A stretch of DNA of 64,000 nucleotides from Burkholderia seminalis DSM 23518 (GTDB lineage: Bacteria; Pseudomonadota; Gammaproteobacteria; Burkholderiales; Burkholderiaceae). A program made the position numbers and the translations under genes. The notes under the pieces were generated by a model that did not search any database, was not told the DNA's origin, and was given only the letters and a program-made list of their open reading frames with translations. Below are positions 55,820-63,037 of this stretch, one piece after another. The number at the start of each line of letters is the position of its first letter. Within the stretch, counting starts at the first letter, position 1. Where the stretch lies: the NCBI RefSeq assembly GCF_902832885.1, contig NZ_CADFDK010000004.1:219655-283654 (forward strand), read 5' to 3'.

Positions 55820-56308
55820 ATGACGGGCGATACCCCGCTGACGATTTACCGCGACGTGGTGCGGCCCGAATGGGTCGACTACAACGGCCACCTGCGCGAT
55901 GCGTTCTACCTGCTGATCTTCAGCTTCGCGACCGATGCATTGCTGGATCGCATCGGGCTCGACGACGCCGCGCGCCGCGAGCGGGGGCGCTCGGTCTACA
56001 CGCTCGAAGCGCACGTGAACTACCTGCACGAGATCAAGGAAGGCACGCCGGTGCGCGTCGATGCGCGCGTGCTCGCGCACGACGCGAAGCGCCTGCACCT
56101 GTATCTCGAACTGTTCGCGCCAGGGCATGACGATCCGGTATCGGCGAGCGAGCAGATGCTGCTGCACGTCGACACGCGCGACGGTGCGAAATCGGCGCCG
56201 TTCGACGACGACGTGGCCGCGCGCGTGGCCGACTTGCATGCGTTGCAGCGCGATTGCGCGGCGCCTGCGTATGCGGGCCGCGTGATCGGCTTGCCGCCGC
56301 GCCGCTAG
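55820..56308 (+). CDS. cdhB: Betainyl-CoA thioesterase (hot-dog fold)
   Basis: 162-residue hot-dog thioesterase. The catalytic segment is RPEWVDYNGHLRDAFYLLIF (residues 13-32), with a conserved Asp-Tyr-Asn-Gly-His as in 4-hydroxybenzoyl-CoA thioesterases. It hydrolyses betainyl-CoA to glycine betaine and CoA, ending the carnitine branch and handing betaine to gbcAB. It starts 10 bases after cdhA. Confidence 0.9.
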   Translation: MTGDTPLTIYRDVVRPEWVDYNGHLRDAFYLLIFSFATDALLDRIGLDDAARRERGRSVYTLEAHVNYLHEIKEGTPVRVDARVLAHDAKRLHLYLELFAPGHDDPVSASEQMLLHVDTRDGAKSAPFDDDVAARVADLHALQRDCAAPAYAGRVIGLPPRR

Positions 56309-56351
56309 CGGCGACTTGCGTCCTTCAACGTTCGATCGCGGAGCGCGCACG

Positions 56352-57308
56352 ATGCTCGAACCGGAAATCGCGGCGTTCGTCGCAGCCGTCGACGCGTGGT
56401 ATCCGGCCGATGCGGCGGTGCGCTCGCCCGACGAGCAGCGCCGCCTCTACGACCGCTTCGCGGCCGCGTGGACGCCGGCCGCGCTGCCGTCCGGCATCGT
56501 GCGGCAGGACGCCGTGTGGCGCGCGGCGGACGGGCGCGCGATCGCGCTGCGGCGCTACACGTCCGCGCGCGGCGCATCGCGCGGCACGGTGCTGTTTTTT
56601 CATGGCGGCGGCTTCGTCGTCGGCTCGCTCGACAGCCATGCGCTGATCACCGCGCAACTCGCGGCCGACACGGGGCTCGACGTGATCGCCGTCGACTATC
56701 GTCTGGCGCCCGAACACCGCGCGCCGGCCGCGCTCGAGGATTGCCTGGACGTCACGCGCGCGGCGCGCGATGCCCGCTGGCCGTTCGGCGTGTGCGCGTA
56801 TCCGCTGACGCTCGCGGGCGACAGCGCGGGCGGGATGCTCGCGGCGGCCGTCGCCACCGCGCTGCGCGATGCGGGCGAACGCAACGTCGACGGCATCGCG
56901 CTCGTTTATCCGATGCTCGGCTTCGAACCGCAATCGCCCGCGCGCGAGATCGAAGCGCGGGCGCCGATGCTGACGCTCGACGACGTGCATCGCTATCGCG
57001 CGCTGTACTGGGATGGGAACGTGTCCGACGTGCTGCGGGGCGGCGACCCGCTATTGCGCGCGTCGGTGCCGCTCGAAGCGGCGCGTTTCGACGGCTTGCC
57101 GCCGGTGCTCGCGATCGGCGCGGAACACGATCCGCTGCGCGACGACGCGCGCGTGTACGTCGAACGGATTCGCGCGGCCGGCGGGGTCGCGCGCGACTGG
57201 ATGGGACAGGGGCTGGTGCACGGCTGCTGGCGCGCGCTCGGGACGAGCCCGCAGGCCGCGCGCATGCACCGGATGGTCGGCGGGTTTTTGCTCGCACCAC
57301 ACGCGTAG
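56352..57308 (+). CDS. HSL-family alpha/beta-hydrolase, possible acylcarnitine esterase
   Basis: 318-residue esterase of the hormone-sensitive lipase family. The oxyanion motif HGGGFVVGS (near residue 92), nucleophile elbow GDSAGG (near 157), late Asp in GAEHDPLRDD and His in LVHGCW form the expected catalytic triad. Its place inside the carnitine operon, between cdhB and the butyrobetaine hydroxylase, suggests it frees carnitine from short-chain O-acylcarnitines, like HocS of Pseudomonas. That substrate is an inference. The start is ATG at 56352. Confidence 0.85.
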   Translation: MLEPEIAAFVAAVDAWYPADAAVRSPDEQRRLYDRFAAAWTPAALPSGIVRQDAVWRAADGRAIALRRYTSARGASRGTVLFFHGGGFVVGSLDSHALITAQLAADTGLDVIAVDYRLAPEHRAPAALEDCLDVTRAARDARWPFGVCAYPLTLAGDSAGGMLAAAVATALRDAGERNVDGIALVYPMLGFEPQSPAREIEARAPMLTLDDVHRYRALYWDGNVSDVLRGGDPLLRASVPLEAARFDGLPPVLAIGAEHDPLRDDARVYVERIRAAGGVARDWMGQGLVHGCWRALGTSPQAARMHRMVGGFLLAPHA

Positions 57309-57330
57309 CGGGCGTTTCCGGGAGGCAACG

Positions 57331-58530
57331 ATGCAGGCAGCAGCGCAACACCGTATCGAGGACTGGCGGACGTTTTCGGCCGACGCGGCCATCGCGGCGG
57401 CGACGATCGGCGAGGGGGCGGTCGAGGTCGAATGGCGCGACGCGCGACGATCGCCGTTCCATTTCGACTGGCTGCGCGACAACTGCGCGTGTTCCGCATG
57501 CGTGCATGCGCTCACGCGTGAACAGGTGTTCGAGATTGCCGATGCGCGCGACGATTTGTCGGCGCTCGCCGTGCACGTCGAACCCGATGGTGCGCTGCAT
57601 GTCGAGTGGAACGACGGGCATCGCAGCGCGTGGTCGCCGGGCTGGTTGCGGGCGCATGCATACGACGATGCGTCGCGCGCCGAGCGGCTGGCCGCGCACG
57701 AGCGGCACATCTGGGCCGGCGACGATGCGACGGCGATCGGCCTGTTCGCGTGGCGCGACGTGATGGAGGACGACGGTGCGCTGCTCGCGTGGCTCGCCGC
57801 GCTGCGGCGCACGGGGCTGACGCTCGTCGAAGGCGTGCCGGCCGAGCGCGGCCGCGTGGACGAGATCGCGCGTCGCGTCGGCCTGATCCGCGAAAGCAAT
57901 TTCGGCGTGCTGTTCGACGTCGAATCGAAACCGCGCCCGGACAGCAATGCGTATACGTCGCTGAACCTGCCGCCGCATACCGACCTGCCGACACGCGAAC
58001 TGCAGCCGGGCGTGCAGTTCCTGCATTGCCTGGCCAACGAGGCGACGGGCGGCGACAGCATCTTTCTCGACGGCTTCGCGCTCGCCGATGCGCTGCGGCG
58101 CGAGCATCCGGCCGATTTCGAACGACTGGCGTCGACGCCGTTCGAGTTCTGGAACAAGAGCGCGAACAGCGACTACCGCTGTTCGGCGCCGGTGATCGGG
58201 CTCGATGCGCGCGGCAACGTGACGGAGGTGCGTGTCGCGAACTTCCTGCGCGGGCCGCTCGATGCGCCGGCCGGCTCGGTCGCGGCCGTCTATCGCGCGT
58301 ACCGGCGGTTCCTCGCGCTCGCGCGCGAGCCGCGTTTCCGCGTACACCGCCGGCTGCGGGCGGGCGACATGTGGGCGTTCGACAACCGACGCGTGCTGCA
58401 TGCGCGCACGGCGTTCGATCCGTCGACCGGCCGCCGGCACCTGCAGGGCTGCTACGTCGATCGGGACGAGTTGCTGTCGCGGTGGCGCGTGCTGTCGCGC
58501 TCGGTGCCTGCCGCCGTTGCGGCGCGCTGA
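57331..58530 (+). CDS. Gamma-butyrobetaine hydroxylase-like 2-oxoglutarate dioxygenase
   Basis: 399-residue Fe(II)/2-oxoglutarate oxygenase. The N-terminal zinc-binding domain typical of butyrobetaine dioxygenases is present (FHFDWLRDNCACSACVHALTRE, quoted as a landmark near residues 48-70). The TauD-like domain holds the iron ligands H-x-D in PPHTDLP (near 215) and a distal His in VLHARTAFDP. It converts gamma-butyrobetaine to L-carnitine, so it feeds the cdh enzymes upstream. The start is ATG 57331, with GGGAGG before it. It is last in the carnitine operon. Confidence 0.88.
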   Translation: MQAAAQHRIEDWRTFSADAAIAAATIGEGAVEVEWRDARRSPFHFDWLRDNCACSACVHALTREQVFEIADARDDLSALAVHVEPDGALHVEWNDGHRSAWSPGWLRAHAYDDASRAERLAAHERHIWAGDDATAIGLFAWRDVMEDDGALLAWLAALRRTGLTLVEGVPAERGRVDEIARRVGLIRESNFGVLFDVESKPRPDSNAYTSLNLPPHTDLPTRELQPGVQFLHCLANEATGGDSIFLDGFALADALRREHPADFERLASTPFEFWNKSANSDYRCSAPVIGLDARGNVTEVRVANFLRGPLDAPAGSVAAVYRAYRRFLALAREPRFRVHRRLRAGDMWAFDNRRVLHARTAFDPSTGRRHLQGCYVDRDELLSRWRVLSRSVPAAVAAR

Positions 58531-58640
58531 TCGGCGCACGCGGTTTCTTTTCGCCTGCCCGCCGGGAAGGGAAAAAGCACCCGGACGCCAGGCGCCCGGG
58601 CGAAGCCACCCGCTGCCGGGAGGCGGAGGTATGCGTTTCA

Positions 58641-58672
58641 CAAACAAGACGAGCCCCGCGAAGGGGCTCGTC
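58641..58672 (-). terminator. Intrinsic terminator of the DUF4148 gene
   Basis: Perfect 10-bp stem (58648-58657 with 58663-58672), 5-base loop. On the minus strand it is followed by TTGTTTG. It ends the minus-strand DUF4148 gene and converges with the carnitine operon. Confidence 0.85.
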
Positions 58673-58726
58673 CGGACTGCGTTGCTTCATCGCGCGACGC
58701 GCGGCGCCCGCCGGGGGCGCATCGGC

Positions 58727-59026
58727 TTACTGGCCGAAGAAGATCGAGTCGCGTGCGTTCGACGATGCGGCTGCCGGGGCGCCCGAGTGGACGAGCGGAG
58801 CCGGCTGGGCGCCGTAGCCGCTGGTGTCGGCACCATGAATACGCGCTTCGGCGCTCTGGATGTCGTTCGGGTAGTACGGGCTCGACACGCCCGGCTTGTA
58901 GCCGGCTTGTTCGAGCTGGACCAGTTCGCCACGCACCTGGGCGCGGGTCACGGTGCTTTGAGCGAATGCGCCGAACGAAGCGGACAGGGCGACAGCGGCG
59001 ACGACTGCGGAAACGAGCGATTTCAT
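58727..59026 (-). CDS. DUF4148 secreted protein
   Basis: 99-residue exported protein of a family widespread in Burkholderia. It has a signal peptide (MKSLVSAVVAAVALSASFGAFA) followed by the conserved QSTVTRAQVRGELVQLEQAGYKPG. The C terminus is disordered-looking. The ATG at 59026 has GGAGGTCACC upstream. DUF4148 genes often respond to stress or growth-phase signals, but the function is unknown. Confidence 0.9.
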   Translation of the reverse strand: MKSLVSAVVAAVALSASFGAFAQSTVTRAQVRGELVQLEQAGYKPGVSSPYYPNDIQSAEARIHGADTSGYGAQPAPLVHSGAPAAASSNARDSIFFGQ

Positions 59027-59240
59027 GGTGACCTCCGGTGTTTTATTGAGTTCGCTCTCGACACCATGTCTTGAGCGATTGATCAAATCTTAGTCACCGG
59101 CGTGTTCAGGGTAAACGCTGATTTTGACGATAGATTGTTTCCGGCTCGGTAACAGTGGCGCGATGAATCAGTCTTTCAACGGGCTTTCTTTTCGACTTGC
59201 GCAATAAGTATGAAGAATATGGCGGGTAGCGTCGTGCGGT

Positions 59241-60227
59241 TCAGCGCGCTTCGGCCGCCGTGTCGAGCGGCCGGCCGGGCACGCATCCGGCGGGCGCGCC
59301 CGAACTGAGGAAGCGCACGCCTGTCGCGGCTTCCGACGCTTCCCACAGCAGCGCCGCCGAGGCGACGTCGCGCGCCGCGCGCGGCACGCTCGCGGGCGCC
59401 GGCAGCCCGCGCGACTCGAACCAGCCGGACGGCCCGATGTATGCGCCGCCCGCGAGATCGGGCGACGTGGCGGCATGGATCGCGGGCAGCGCGCCCTGGT
59501 CGGCCGGTTGCGCGAGATAGCGGTTCGCCGCGCGCATCAGCGCGGCGCGCGCGGGCGAACGGTCCATCGCGGGGCCCGCGAACTGCAGGTTGGTCGCCGC
59601 ATAGCCGGGGTGCGCGGCCACGCTGATTCCCGCGAACGCCGCGCGCTCGAAACGGCGCTGCAGCTCGATCGCGAACACGAGGTTCGCGAGCTTGCTGTCG
59701 CAATAGGCGAGATAACGGTTGTAACGATGCTCGGCACGCAGGTCGTCGACGCGAATCCGGCCGCCGCGGTTGAAGCCGCTCGACATCGTCACGACGCGCG
59801 CCCGTCGCGCGGCGCGCAACGCGGGCAGCAGATGGCCGGTCAGCGCGAAATGGCCGAGGTGGTTGGTGCCGAACTGCATTTCGAAGCCGTCGTGCGTATG
59901 CCGCAGCGGCAGGAACATCACGCCGGCGTTGTTGCAGAGGATGTCGACGTGGCCGTGGCGTTCGGAGACGTCGCCCGCGAAGCGGGCGATCGAGGCGAGA
60001 TCGGCAAGGTCGAGCGGATCGACCTCGACGCGGGCGTCGGGATGGAGCCGGCGGATCGCGTCGGCCGCCCGGGCGGCGCGCGCGGCGTCGCGGCAGCCCA
60101 TCACGACCGTCGCGCCTTTCGCGGCCAGCGTTTCCGCGAGCTGCCAGCCGAGACCGCTGTTGGCACCGGTCACGACCGCGACCTTGCCGCCCTGCGCCGG
60201 GACGTGGCGCGCGCTCCATGCATGCAT
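59241..60227 (-). CDS. Short-chain dehydrogenase/reductase (retinol dehydrogenase-like)
   Basis: 328-residue SDR. It has the cofactor motif TGANSGLG (residues 20-27), NNAGVM near 97, and the catalytic YCDSK (near 171). The length and LTGHLLPALR segment resemble retinol-dehydrogenase/WWOX-like SDRs. ATG 60227 was chosen because GGAGA lies just upstream; in-frame ATGs at 60239 and 60317 lack a ribosome site. It stands alone with no linked pathway genes, so the substrate is unknown. Confidence 0.85.
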   Translation of the reverse strand: MHAWSARHVPAQGGKVAVVTGANSGLGWQLAETLAAKGATVVMGCRDAARAARAADAIRRLHPDARVEVDPLDLADLASIARFAGDVSERHGHVDILCNNAGVMFLPLRHTHDGFEMQFGTNHLGHFALTGHLLPALRAARRARVVTMSSGFNRGGRIRVDDLRAEHRYNRYLAYCDSKLANLVFAIELQRRFERAAFAGISVAAHPGYAATNLQFAGPAMDRSPARAALMRAANRYLAQPADQGALPAIHAATSPDLAGGAYIGPSGWFESRGLPAPASVPRAARDVASAALLWEASEAATGVRFLSSGAPAGCVPGRPLDTAAEAR

Positions 60228-60394
60228 GTCTGTCTCCATCGGCACGGCCGACCGGCCGCGGCACGTAATCGTTACATTGCGTGGTGTAACGATAGTGCGG
60301 GCGGGCGTGACAGACAAGCGGGGGAATTAGACCGGCGCTTCTAGGGCGGGCGCAGTGCGTGGCGCGGCCAGCCCCGGCGCGCGGCCGGCAGGTT

Positions 60395-60685
60395 TTACCT
60401 GCTTCCGGCCAGCGCGAGCACCTCGGCGGCGGAGATCATCGCGGCCGCATTCGCGGGTGCCGGACGTTCGGCCGGGCGGAACACTTCGTCGCCGCGATGG
60501 ATGACCTGGCGCGACAGCGCGCAGGTGCCGGTGCGTTGCGCGAAGCGGCGGCGCCAGCGCTGTTCACCGTAGTGACAGCGGCCGGGCTCGACCCAGCGGA
60601 CGACGAGCAGCGTATCGGAACGTTCGAGGATTTCGACGTGGACGTCGGCGGGATCGAGCACAGGCAGGGATTTGGAGGCCTTCAT
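60395..60685 (-). CDS. DUF3331 protein
   Basis: 96-residue protein of the Burkholderia DUF3331 family. The conserved core is VEILERSDTLLVVRWVEPGRCHYGEQRW followed by CALSRQVIHRGDEVFRP, a small beta-rich domain. The ATG at 60685 has a good AGGAAA site. Function unknown. It lies downstream of the candidate sRNA on the same strand, 196 bases after its terminator. Confidence 0.82.
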   Translation of the reverse strand: MKASKSLPVLDPADVHVEILERSDTLLVVRWVEPGRCHYGEQRWRRRFAQRTGTCALSRQVIHRGDEVFRPAERPAPANAAAMISAAEVLALAGSR

Positions 60686-60880
60686 TTTGCCGTTTCCTAA
60701 AGCTCGTGCGGTTTCGGCCTTGGCAGTGGATGTCACTACCCGATGGCGAATCCGTAGCGGTTTCCATGAGTGGTGCGCTAAATGTAAGCGTCTGTGACCG
60801 GAAAAAACATCCTGTCTGGCTCAAATTACCTTTTGCCGATTTAGAAACAATCCACGCTTATTTTCGTGGAAACCACAGAC

Positions 60881-60910
60881 AAAAACGCCCCGGACGGGAA
60901 GTCCGGGGCG
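60881..60910 (-). terminator. Strong intrinsic terminator with no protein gene upstream
   Basis: On the minus strand: perfect 10-bp stem (right arm 60901-60910, left arm 60886-60895), 5-base loop, then TTTTT at 60885-60881. Nothing coding precedes it on this strand within 400 bases. Confidence 0.88.
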
Positions 60911-61050
60911 GAAAATCGGCCCGCGCACCGTGTCTGCTCGCCCAGTCACGGTGTCCATCGCCGGGGGACGGAGTGCCCGCAGGGATCGAAGGCGGGCGGA
61001 GAGGCGATGGGTGAAAAGCGCGGTCCGGCAACGCCATGATGGCGTGCTGA
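60881..61050 (-). ncRNA. Candidate structured small RNA
   Basis: On the minus strand the 130-170 bases before the terminator fold into an ordered set of perfect stems. ACGCC/GGCGT pairs 61031-61035 with 61041-61045. An 8-bp stem pairs 60955-60962 with 61003-61010, enclosing a 6-bp stem (60975-60980 with 60992-60997). A 7-bp stem pairs 60926-60932 with 60947-60953. The 10-bp terminator stem comes last. There is no long ORF. The 5' end is not fixed; a CTGACA (minus strand, about 61085-61090) could be its -35 box. Confidence 0.5.
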
Positions 61051-61254
61051 TCCCGTTGAGACCCTGACGCGAACATGACTTTTTTGTCAGTTTGGCGAAG
61101 TAGCTGCGCGGGACGAGCCCGAAGATTCGGCTGAGAGGCCTGTCAGTATTGGGTTTGTACGATTTACGGGCGGGATTTTTAGGACTTGTCTTCGCCGGAT
61201 TTTTCTTCGTCCGCCCGATTTCTCCGCCCGGGTAAATACTGAATCCCGATTTCG

Positions 61255-61311
61255 TGACAAACGCGCGATTGCTTTCTATGATTGGTTGGACCTTTAGTCC
61301 TTTGTGCCAAT
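61255..61311 (+). promoter_or_regulatory. Promoter and operator of the L-fucose genes
   Basis: GTGACA (61255-61260), 16-base spacer, TATGAT (61277-61282) resembles a sigma-70 promoter. Immediately downstream lie nested inverted repeats: ATTGG (61281-61285) with CCAAT (61307-61311), and GGAC (61288-61291) with GTCC (61297-61300). They are well placed for a repressor of the following SDR gene, whose ATG is at 61350. Confidence 0.45.
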
Positions 61312-61349
61312 CGGCCGACGGGTGGCCGGTTTTTTCGGGAGACGTGCTC

Positions 61350-62114
61350 ATGAGATTGCAGGGCAAACGCGCGCTGGTGACGGCGGCCGGGCAGGGCATT
61401 GGCCGCGCGACCGCGCTGCGGTTCGCGAGCGAGGGCGCCGACGTGCTGGCGACCGACATCAACGAAGCCGCGCTCGTGCGGCTCGAGGCCGACGCCGAAC
61501 GCGCGGGCGCCCGGCTGGCCACGCGGCGGCTCGACGTCACCGGTGCGAACGACGTCGCGGCGCTCGCCGCGGGCGAACGTGCGTTCGACGTGCTGTTCAA
61601 CTGCGCGGGCTACGTGCACCACGGCTCGATCCTCGACTGCGACGACGACGCGTGGGCGTTCTCGATGAACCTGAACGTCACGTCGATGTACCGGCTGATT
61701 CGCGCGCTGCTGCCCGCGATGCTCGAAGCCGGCGGCGCGTCGATCATCAACATGGCCTCGGCCGCGTCGAGCGTGAAGGGCGTGCCGAACCGCTTCGTCT
61801 ACGGCACGTCCAAGGCGGCCGTGATCGGGCTGACCAAGGCGGTCGCCGCCGATTTCGTCGAGCGCGGCATCCGCTGCAACGCGATCTGCCCGGGCACGAT
61901 CGAATCGCCGTCGCTGGAGCAGCGCATCGCGGACCAGGCGCGCACGCGCCACGTGTCGACCGACGAGGTGCGCCAGGCATTCGTCGCGCGTCAGCCGATC
62001 GGCCGCATCGGCCGCGCCGACGAAGTGGCCGCGCTCGCGCTGTACCTCGCGTCCGACGAAGCGTCGTTCACGACCGGCGCGATCCACCTGATCGACGGCG
62101 GCTGGTCAAACTGA
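61350..62114 (+). CDS. SDR, probable 2-keto-3-deoxy-L-fuconate dehydrogenase
   Basis: 254-residue short-chain dehydrogenase with TAAGQGIG (residues 11-18), NCAGYV near 88 and the catalytic Tyr-Lys in YGTSKAAV (near 150). In Burkholderia the same gene order (this SDR, a fumarylacetoacetase-family hydrolase, an L-fuconate dehydratase) makes up a non-phosphorylated L-fucose pathway. There this enzyme oxidises 2-keto-3-deoxy-L-fuconate to the 2,4-diketo acid. The start is ATG 61350, with GGGAG upstream. Confidence 0.87.
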   Translation: MRLQGKRALVTAAGQGIGRATALRFASEGADVLATDINEAALVRLEADAERAGARLATRRLDVTGANDVAALAAGERAFDVLFNCAGYVHHGSILDCDDDAWAFSMNLNVTSMYRLIRALLPAMLEAGGASIINMASAASSVKGVPNRFVYGTSKAAVIGLTKAVAADFVERGIRCNAICPGTIESPSLEQRIADQARTRHVSTDEVRQAFVARQPIGRIGRADEVAALALYLASDEASFTTGAIHLIDGGWSN

Positions 62115-62171
62115 CCGTCTCAAACTGACCGCGCCTTCCCATTCACTTTCCGTTTCCGTTCCGACGACGCT

Positions 62172-63014
62172 ATGAAACTGCTCAGATTTGGCGACAAACA
62201 CCATGAAAAACCGGGCCTGCTCGATGCGCAGGGCCACCTTCGCGACCTGTCCGGCGTGATCGACGACATCGCCGGCGATGCGCTGACCCCCGCGTCGCTC
62301 GCGCGGCTGCGCGACATTCCGCCGTCGTCGCTGCCGCGCGTCGAGGGCGCGCCGCGGATCGGCGCGTGCGTCGGCCGCGTCGGCAAGTTCATCTGCATCG
62401 GGCTCAACTATTCGGACCACGCGGCCGAGTCGGGCATGGAGGTGCCGAAGGAGCCCGTCGTGTTCGGCAAGTGGACGAGCGCGATCTCGGGCCCGAACGA
62501 TGACGTCGAGATCCCGCGAGGCTCGCGGAAGACCGACTGGGAAGTCGAGCTCGGCGTGGTGATCGGCCAGGGCGGCCGCTACATCGACGAAGCCGATGCG
62601 CTGTCGCACGTGGCCGGCTACTGCGTCGTGAACGACGTGTCGGAACGCGAATACCAGCTCGAACGCGGCGGCACGTGGGACAAGGGCAAGGGCAACGACA
62701 CGTTCGGCCCGCTTGGGCCGTGGCTCGTGACGGCCGACGAAGTGCCCGATCCGCACGCGCTGCGGCTGTGGCTCGACGTCGACGGCCACCGCTACCAGAA
62801 CGGCACGACCGCGACGATGGTGTTCCGCGTGCCGCACCTGATCAGCTACCTGAGCCGCTTCATGAGCCTGCAGCCGGGCGACGTGATCTCGACCGGCACG
62901 CCGCCGGGCGTCGGCCTCGGGCAGAAGCCGCCCGTCTATCTGCGCGCCGGACAGGTGATCACGCTCGGCATCGACGGGCTCGGCGAGCAGCGCCAGCGCA
63001 CCGTGCAGGCCTGA
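62172..63014 (+). CDS. Fumarylacetoacetate hydrolase-family protein, probable 2,4-diketo-3-deoxy-L-fuconate hydrolase
   Basis: 280-residue FAH-superfamily hydrolase. The catalytic domain starts at about residue 70 ([18 protein letters not shown]). Metal ligands are in [11 protein letters not shown], with a later D/E in NDVSEREYQ. The sequence [14 protein letters not shown] near residue 240 is typical of the family. By operon context it cleaves the carbon-carbon bond of the diketo-fuconate to pyruvate and L-lactate. Such proteins are often mis-annotated as ureidoglycolate lyase. It lies 57 bases after the SDR. Confidence 0.88.
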   Translation: MKLLRFGDKHHEKPGLLDAQGHLRDLSGVIDDIAGDALTPASLARLRDIPPSSLPRVEGAPRIGACVGRVGKFICIGLNYSDHAAESGMEVPKEPVVFGKWTSAISGPNDDVEIPRGSRKTDWEVELGVVIGQGGRYIDEADALSHVAGYCVVNDVSEREYQLERGGTWDKGKGNDTFGPLGPWLVTADEVPDPHALRLWLDVDGHRYQNGTTATMVFRVPHLISYLSRFMSLQPGDVISTGTPPGVGLGQKPPVYLRAGQVITLGIDGLGEQRQRTVQA

Positions 63015-63037
63015 TCTCCTTTTACGGACGGTTCGTC

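Larger units (their letters stand above)
60686..61349. other. 664-base region without protein genes
   Basis: No credible coding sequence on either strand. It holds, in order, the DUF3331 promoter region, a strong minus-strand terminator (60881-60910) behind a set of hairpins (candidate RNA), and the plus-strand promoter and operator for the fucose genes (61255-61311). Open frames crossing the terminator are chance frames. Confidence 0.6.

Noticed and set aside
58531-58640. Second small RNA after the butyrobetaine hydroxylase
   Set aside because: Some GC-rich inverted repeats occur, but no terminator on the plus strand ends them; the terminator there belongs to the minus-strand DUF4148 gene.
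60821-61600. A 259-codon minus-strand frame through the 60.8-61.6 kb gap
   Set aside because: It runs through a strong terminator and antisense to the SDR gene, and is Ser/Arg-rich without a family match.
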